From Pseudomonas saxonica (lineage in GTDB: Bacteria > Pseudomonadota > Gammaproteobacteria > Pseudomonadales > Pseudomonadaceae): DNA of 64,000 bases. The notes beneath the pieces are model-generated. The model was not told the DNA's origin. It saw only the letters and a program-made list of their open reading frames with translations, and ran no database searches. Location of the stretch: the NCBI RefSeq assembly GCF_007858365.1, contig NZ_VFIO01000008.1, positions 175,328 through 239,327 on the forward strand, read 5' to 3'. Of this stretch, positions 60,310 through 64,000 are shown piece after piece; positions within the stretch are counted from its first letter, which is position 1, and every line of letters begins with the position of its first letter. Both the position numbers and the translations under genes were made by a program.

Positions 60310-62130
60310 ATGAGTTCCCAGTCGTTGAATTCGGGATTGGTGTTAGAGCGTTTGGCGCGCACACGTGAGTTAATGAGCCGCCATGCAATTCAGGCGTTGC
60401 TGGTGCCGTCTGCTGACCCCCATCTTTCGGAATATTTGCCTGCTTATTGGCAGGGTCGGCAATGGTTGTCAGGTTTTTTCGGTTCAGTGGGTACATTAAT
60501 AGTCACCCCGACCTTTGCTGGGCTATGGGCAGACAGCCGTTACTGGGAGCAAGCGACAAAAGAACTTGCCGGTAGCACCATTGAGTTGGTCAAGCTACAG
60601 CCGGGCCAGCCGGGCCCTTTGGAGTGGTTGGCCGAACAAGCGCCTGAAGGCGCAGTCGTCGCGGTTGATGGGGCCGTACTTGCTCTAGCCTCGGCACGGA
60701 CCTTGGAAAGCAAGCTTAAAGAGCGGGGGGCTTCACTGCGAACCGACTTTGATCTGCTGAATGAGGTTTGGGAGGATCGTCCTGAGCTGCCGGTTAAGCC
60801 AGTCTATGAACACTTGCCACCGCAGGCGACAGTAAGCCGTGTAGATAAGCTGGCGCAGCTGCGCAAAACACTGGCTGAGCGCAAGGCTGACGCACACTTT
60901 ATCGCGACGCTCGATGACATCGCGTGGTTGTTTAACCTGCGAGGTTCAGATGTTTCATTTAATCCGGTGTTTGTTTCGTTTGCATTGATTGAGTCTGAGC
61001 AAGCCACGATCTTTGTAGATGGACGAAAAGTCAGCAGGGCATTGCAACAGCATCTTGAGACGCAGGGTGTTGTGCTGCGCGAGTACCGCGAAGTAGGGGC
61101 TGCATTGGCAGCACTGCTTCCGTCTACTAGCCTATTGATAGACCCGGCACGCGTTACCTGCGGGCTACTGAGTCATCTGCACAGTGATGTGACGCTGATA
61201 GAAGGTTTGAATCCGACAACCTTGGCCAAATCTCAAAAAAGTCTTGATGATGCACAGCATATCCGTCAGGCAATGGAGCAAGACGGCGCCGCCCTTTGCG
61301 AATTCTTTGCCTGGCTGGAAAGCGCCCTTGGCAGTGAACGCATTACCGAGTTGACTATTGATGAGCGATTGACCGCTGCCCGTGCGAAGCGCCCGGGTTT
61401 TGTATCTTTGAGCTTCAACACAATCGCTGCTTTTAATGCTAATGGTGCGATGCCTCATTACCACGCCACCGAGCAAGAGCATGCGGTGATCGAGGGAGAT
61501 GGCCTGTTGCTTATCGACTCGGGTGGTCAATATCTGGGCGGTACAACAGATATCACGCGCATGGTCCCTGTTGGTGTTCCCACGGATGAGCAGAAACTCG
61601 ACTGCACGAGGGTACTCAAAGGCGTCATTGCTTTGTCCAGGGCTCATTTTCCCAAAGGCATTTTGTCGCCTTTGCTGGATTCAATAGCCAGAGCACCAAT
61701 TTGGGCAGACAGCGTCGATTACGGTCACGGTACAGGGCATGGTGTCGGGTACTTTTTGAACGTGCATGAGGGGCCTCAGGTCATTGCCTACCAGGCTGCG
61801 GCTGCTCCGCAAACAGCGATGCAAGTGGGGATGATTACTTCAATCGAGCCGGGAACCTATCGTCCGGGGCGTTGGGGGGTGCGAATCGAAAACCTTGTGT
61901 TGAACCGTGAAGCGAATACTTCAGAGTTTGGGGCTTTTCTGCGCTTTGAAACGCTGACGCTGTGTCCGATCGATACACGCTGTCTCGAGCCGTCGCAGCT
62001 TGCAGTTGAAGAGTTGAGGTGGCTGGATGCTTACCACGCTCAAGTGCGTGAGCGTTTGAGCCCTTTGCTTGAGGGCGCTGCTCTTCAATGGTTGCAGGCC
62101 CGGACCCAACCGCTTTTAGCCACCGTATGA
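60310..62130 (+). CDS. Xaa-Pro aminopeptidase, long M24B type
   Basis: A 606-residue aminopeptidase P of the long three-domain form also found in eukaryotes. Two creatinase-like N-terminal domains (to about 310, with QALLVPSADPHLSEYLPAYW and LDDIAWLFNLRGSDV) precede the pita-bread catalytic domain. Metal ligands: Asp in LLLIDSGGQYLGGTTDITR (two aspartates), His in DYGHGTGHGVGYFLNVHEG, Glu in TSIEPGTY and Glu in GVRIENLVL. It removes N-terminal residues before proline. It is 56 bases downstream of the desulfurase gene on the same strand. Confidence 0.93.
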   Translation: MSSQSLNSGLVLERLARTRELMSRHAIQALLVPSADPHLSEYLPAYWQGRQWLSGFFGSVGTLIVTPTFAGLWADSRYWEQATKELAGSTIELVKLQPGQPGPLEWLAEQAPEGAVVAVDGAVLALASARTLESKLKERGASLRTDFDLLNEVWEDRPELPVKPVYEHLPPQATVSRVDKLAQLRKTLAERKADAHFIATLDDIAWLFNLRGSDVSFNPVFVSFALIESEQATIFVDGRKVSRALQQHLETQGVVLREYREVGAALAALLPSTSLLIDPARVTCGLLSHLHSDVTLIEGLNPTTLAKSQKSLDDAQHIRQAMEQDGAALCEFFAWLESALGSERITELTIDERLTAARAKRPGFVSLSFNTIAAFNANGAMPHYHATEQEHAVIEGDGLLLIDSGGQYLGGTTDITRMVPVGVPTDEQKLDCTRVLKGVIALSRAHFPKGILSPLLDSIARAPIWADSVDYGHGTGHGVGYFLNVHEGPQVIAYQAAAAPQTAMQVGMITSIEPGTYRPGRWGVRIENLVLNREANTSEFGAFLRFETLTLCPIDTRCLEPSQLAVEELRWLDAYHAQVRERLSPLLEGAALQWLQARTQPLLATV

Positions 62131-62185
62131 TGCTGTGCTGCCGCGCACAAGTTCAGCCACGGGCGCGGCAGTGCATACGAGTCGA

Positions 62186-62467
62186 CTACTTGCAAAGAAC
62201 AATCATGCTCCGGCTGGTATAACCGGCCGGGTTCAAACCAAAAGGATAGTCCCCCGGTTCTTCAGCGCTGTCGCCCGATTTGGCAATGACCCGGTACCCT
62301 TTTTTGCCGCATGACTTTTCGGCTTCGGCGTAGCATTTATTCCACGATGAGGACAATCCAGAGCAATTGATATGCATGCCTCGTTTGCCGTGCTTAACGG
62401 AAGTTTCGGAGGTTGCAGCGCAGCCGGTTAAAGCAAGCACGGCTAAAGCTATCAAAATTTGTTTCAT
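62186..62467 (-). CDS. Small lipoprotein, unknown function
   Basis: A 93-residue predicted lipoprotein: signal MKQILIALAVLALTGC with the lipobox cysteine at 16. The mature part has four further cysteines (INCSG, NKCYAEAEKSCG, IVLCK) that may form two disulfides. It resembles short Pseudomonas lipoproteins of unknown function. Convergent with the aminopeptidase gene. Confidence 0.82.
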   Translation of the reverse strand: MKQILIALAVLALTGCAATSETSVKHGKRGMHINCSGLSSSWNKCYAEAEKSCGKKGYRVIAKSGDSAEEPGDYPFGLNPAGYTSRSMIVLCK

Positions 62468-62629
62468 TTCTGTCCTTAAGCGTATGCGTCGGATTCATGG
62501 GTGTGGTATCGACCAACCATCTGTCCATGGTTTTAGGTGAATGTCCTTATCCAGATCCAGAGTTCTCCCTTGTACAACTCTTATAACGCACCAACATCGC
62601 TTAAATGAGAGTCAATTACCAGAGCTGTA

Positions 62630-63529
62630 TCAAATTGAAGGTGAGCTGTCGGTAACTACAGGCTTTGAATGATTGCGCATCGACAAGGTTGCGCCTACCG
62701 AAGCCATGATGATGCAAGAAATAGCTATCCATTGCGTGAACGTTAAAATCTCATGCAGAAACAAAAGACCAGAAAGTGCGCCAAAAGCAGGTTCGATACT
62801 CATTAGGGTGCCGAAGGTGCGCGCAGGCATGCGCGTAAGAGCGATCATTTCGAGCGTGTAAGGCAGAGCGGTGGACAATATTGCTACGGCTATGGCTATG
62901 GGAATCAAGGCCGGTGTTAATAGGGCGGCGCCCGCGTGAGCAATTCCGATAGGGGCGATAAATAGGGCCGCGATCATTACGCCCAAGGCTGCAGTTTGAA
63001 CCCCATTATCCGCGCCTGCCTTCTGTCCATAGAGGATGTAAAAAGCCCAGCATACTCCTGCGCCCAAGGCATATCCCGCACCTGTCAGGTCAATGCCATC
63101 ATTGCTTGCTCCAGTGGGGATAAGCAGCAAAAGCCCTGTAATGGCCAAGCCTATCCAGAGGAAATCGATAGGTCTACGGGATGCATAAATAGCTACGGCC
63201 AAAGGGCCGGTAAACTCCAGCGCTACGGCTATGCCAAGTGGAACGGTGCGCAGTGACATATAGAAGAGAAAATTCATCCCGCCTAAAGCGATCCCGTAAA
63301 CAATAACGGTTTTAAGTGATTTAGCTGTGAGCCTGGCTCTCCAGGGGCGCAGTATCAACAGCATGATGACGCTGGCAAAAAGGAGCCGTAATGTAGTTGT
63401 GCCTTGGGCCCCGATGATGGGGAACATGCTTTTTGCCAGTGATGCCCCTGATTGTATGGAGGCCATGGCAATGAGAAGCAAGCCAACGGGCAGCAGGGAA
63501 GAGGCAAGGCTATGTGGTTGCTTTGTCAT
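62630..63529 (-). CDS. rhtA: Amino-acid exporter, RhtA-like EamA family
   Basis: A 299-residue membrane protein with ten hydrophobic segments in two EamA repeats. Good resemblance to RhtA (threonine/homoserine exporter): QSGASLAKSMFPIIGAQGTT, PLGIAVALEFTGPLAVA and RTFGTLMSIEPAFGALSGLL. The substrate range (threonine, homoserine or others) is inferred from the family. It is divergent from the rRNA promoter region. Confidence 0.87.
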   Translation of the reverse strand: MTKQPHSLASSLLPVGLLLIAMASIQSGASLAKSMFPIIGAQGTTTLRLLFASVIMLLILRPWRARLTAKSLKTVIVYGIALGGMNFLFYMSLRTVPLGIAVALEFTGPLAVAIYASRRPIDFLWIGLAITGLLLLIPTGASNDGIDLTGAGYALGAGVCWAFYILYGQKAGADNGVQTAALGVMIAALFIAPIGIAHAGAALLTPALIPIAIAVAILSTALPYTLEMIALTRMPARTFGTLMSIEPAFGALSGLLFLHEILTFTQWIAISCIIMASVGATLSMRNHSKPVVTDSSPSI

Positions 63530-63665
63530 TACGCAGAGTGCCTAGGCGAGAGGGTGCTTGAAGCCGACCATCATGCTTAACTTGGTAGGTGTGTGCAATA
63601 TACTGCGCAATAAATGCGGTCCTTCTATATAAAGCAGGCCTTCTATTAATAAGTTCGATTAGTGC

Positions 63666-63693
63666 TTGACCCAGAATTCTAACGGCCTATAAT
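63666..63693 (+). promoter_or_regulatory. rRNA operon promoter P1 (candidate)
   Basis: -35 TTGACC (63666-63671), 16-base spacer, -10 TATAAT (63688-63693). First of three sigma70-type promoters pointing to the right edge. Confidence 0.72.
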
Positions 63694-63799
63694 TCGCCCC
63701 TCTTCCGGCGCAGTCGAAACGGAAAACTCCTTGAGATTCAATGAGTTATACGGTTTTCGGCAGTGTCAGCTTCAAGTCATCGAAGCAGGAAATGAGGTG

Positions 63800-63827
63800 T
63801 TGACAGCAGCGTGTAACGCTGTAGAAT
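63800..63827 (+). promoter_or_regulatory. rRNA operon promoter P2 (candidate)
   Basis: -35 TTGACA (63800-63805), 16-base spacer, -10 TAGAAT (63822-63827). The spacer is bracketed by ACAGC and GCTGT, exactly as in P3. Confidence 0.77.
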
Positions 63828-63908
63828 TCGCCTCCCGCTAACGAGAGATCGAAAGCGCAAGTGGTTGATGTTACAGAGGAAACTTTGAAAACATCTTAAA
63901 ATAACCGC

Positions 63909-63936
63909 TTGACAGCAACAGGGGCTGCTGTAGAAT
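63909..63936 (+). promoter_or_regulatory. rRNA operon promoter P3 (candidate)
   Basis: -35 TTGACA (63909-63914), 16-base spacer, -10 TAGAAT (63931-63936), followed by a GC-rich discriminator (GCGCGCCTC) typical of growth-rate and ppGpp-controlled stable RNA promoters. Confidence 0.83.
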
Positions 63937-63969
63937 GCGCGCCTCGGTTGAGCGAAAGCTTAACCAACC

Positions 63970-64000
63970 GCTCTTTAACAACTGAATCAAGCAATTCGTG
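63970..64000 (+). ncRNA. Start of the pre-16S rRNA leader (boxA region), cut by the window edge
   Basis: GCTCTTTAACA (63970-63980) is a boxA antitermination element. The following GAATCAAGCAATTCGTG matches from memory the sequence preceding 16S rRNA in Pseudomonas. The mature 16S gene itself is outside the window. Confidence 0.8.

Overview
The window comes from a Pseudomonas chromosome, most likely the P. fluorescens lineage in the broad sense; I cannot resolve the species. Three things point there. Several pyoverdine (pvd/fpv) genes carry recognisable iron-starvation boxes. Many dispersed REP-type palindromes typical of pseudomonads are present. The last 350 bases carry three stacked promoters and a leader that matches the start of a Pseudomonas 16S rRNA transcript, so an rRNA operon probably begins just past the right edge.

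Layout. 0-2 kb: an AT-richer, unrecognised 421-residue protein and a stretch with no clear gene. 2-8.9 kb: leucine/acyl-CoA catabolism (mvaB, a LiuR-like MerR regulator, a LysR regulator, an acyl-CoA dehydrogenase), a PstS-OmpA fusion protein, xthA and an acetyltransferase. 8.9-14.3 kb: the tamA-tamB pair. 14.3-15.2 kb: a repeat-rich gap with a hexamer tandem, a nested inverted-repeat element and a decayed copy of the tamB 3' end. 15.2-21.1 kb: a visibly GC-richer seven-gene block, iclR - ABC transporter (3 genes) - hutD - hutF - hutG. It looks like a self-contained system for importing and degrading formiminoglutamate or a related histidine derivative, because no hutH, hutU or hutI is present.

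22.4-40.8 kb is a rearranged pyoverdine locus. It contains pvdQ, fpvR, pvdP, the opmQ-pvdT-pvdR efflux operon, the sigma factor fpvI and pvdA. fpvR and fpvI are separated by about 12 kb that also holds housekeeping genes, tandem DUF2790-like genes, zapE, dkgB and a 1.1 kb REP array. Candidate PvdS boxes (TAAAT-N15/16-CGT) lie upstream of pvdQ, pvdP, pvdR and pvdA, and a Fur-like box lies upstream of fpvI.

41-64 kb: mgtA behind a long structured leader with a possible 35-codon leader ORF; a BvgA/BvgS-like two-component pair; a phosphoethanolamine transferase; the overlapping gnd-zwf-HAD phosphatase operon; a dienoyl-CoA isomerase-like enzyme; nudC; a TSUP permease; a frameshifted sfnR-type sigma54 activator; a cysteine desulfurase; an aminopeptidase P; a small lipoprotein; an RhtA-type exporter; and the rRNA promoter region. 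I found no tRNA gene, intact transposase, prophage or CRISPR array. All function calls come from reading the translated sequences; no database search was run.
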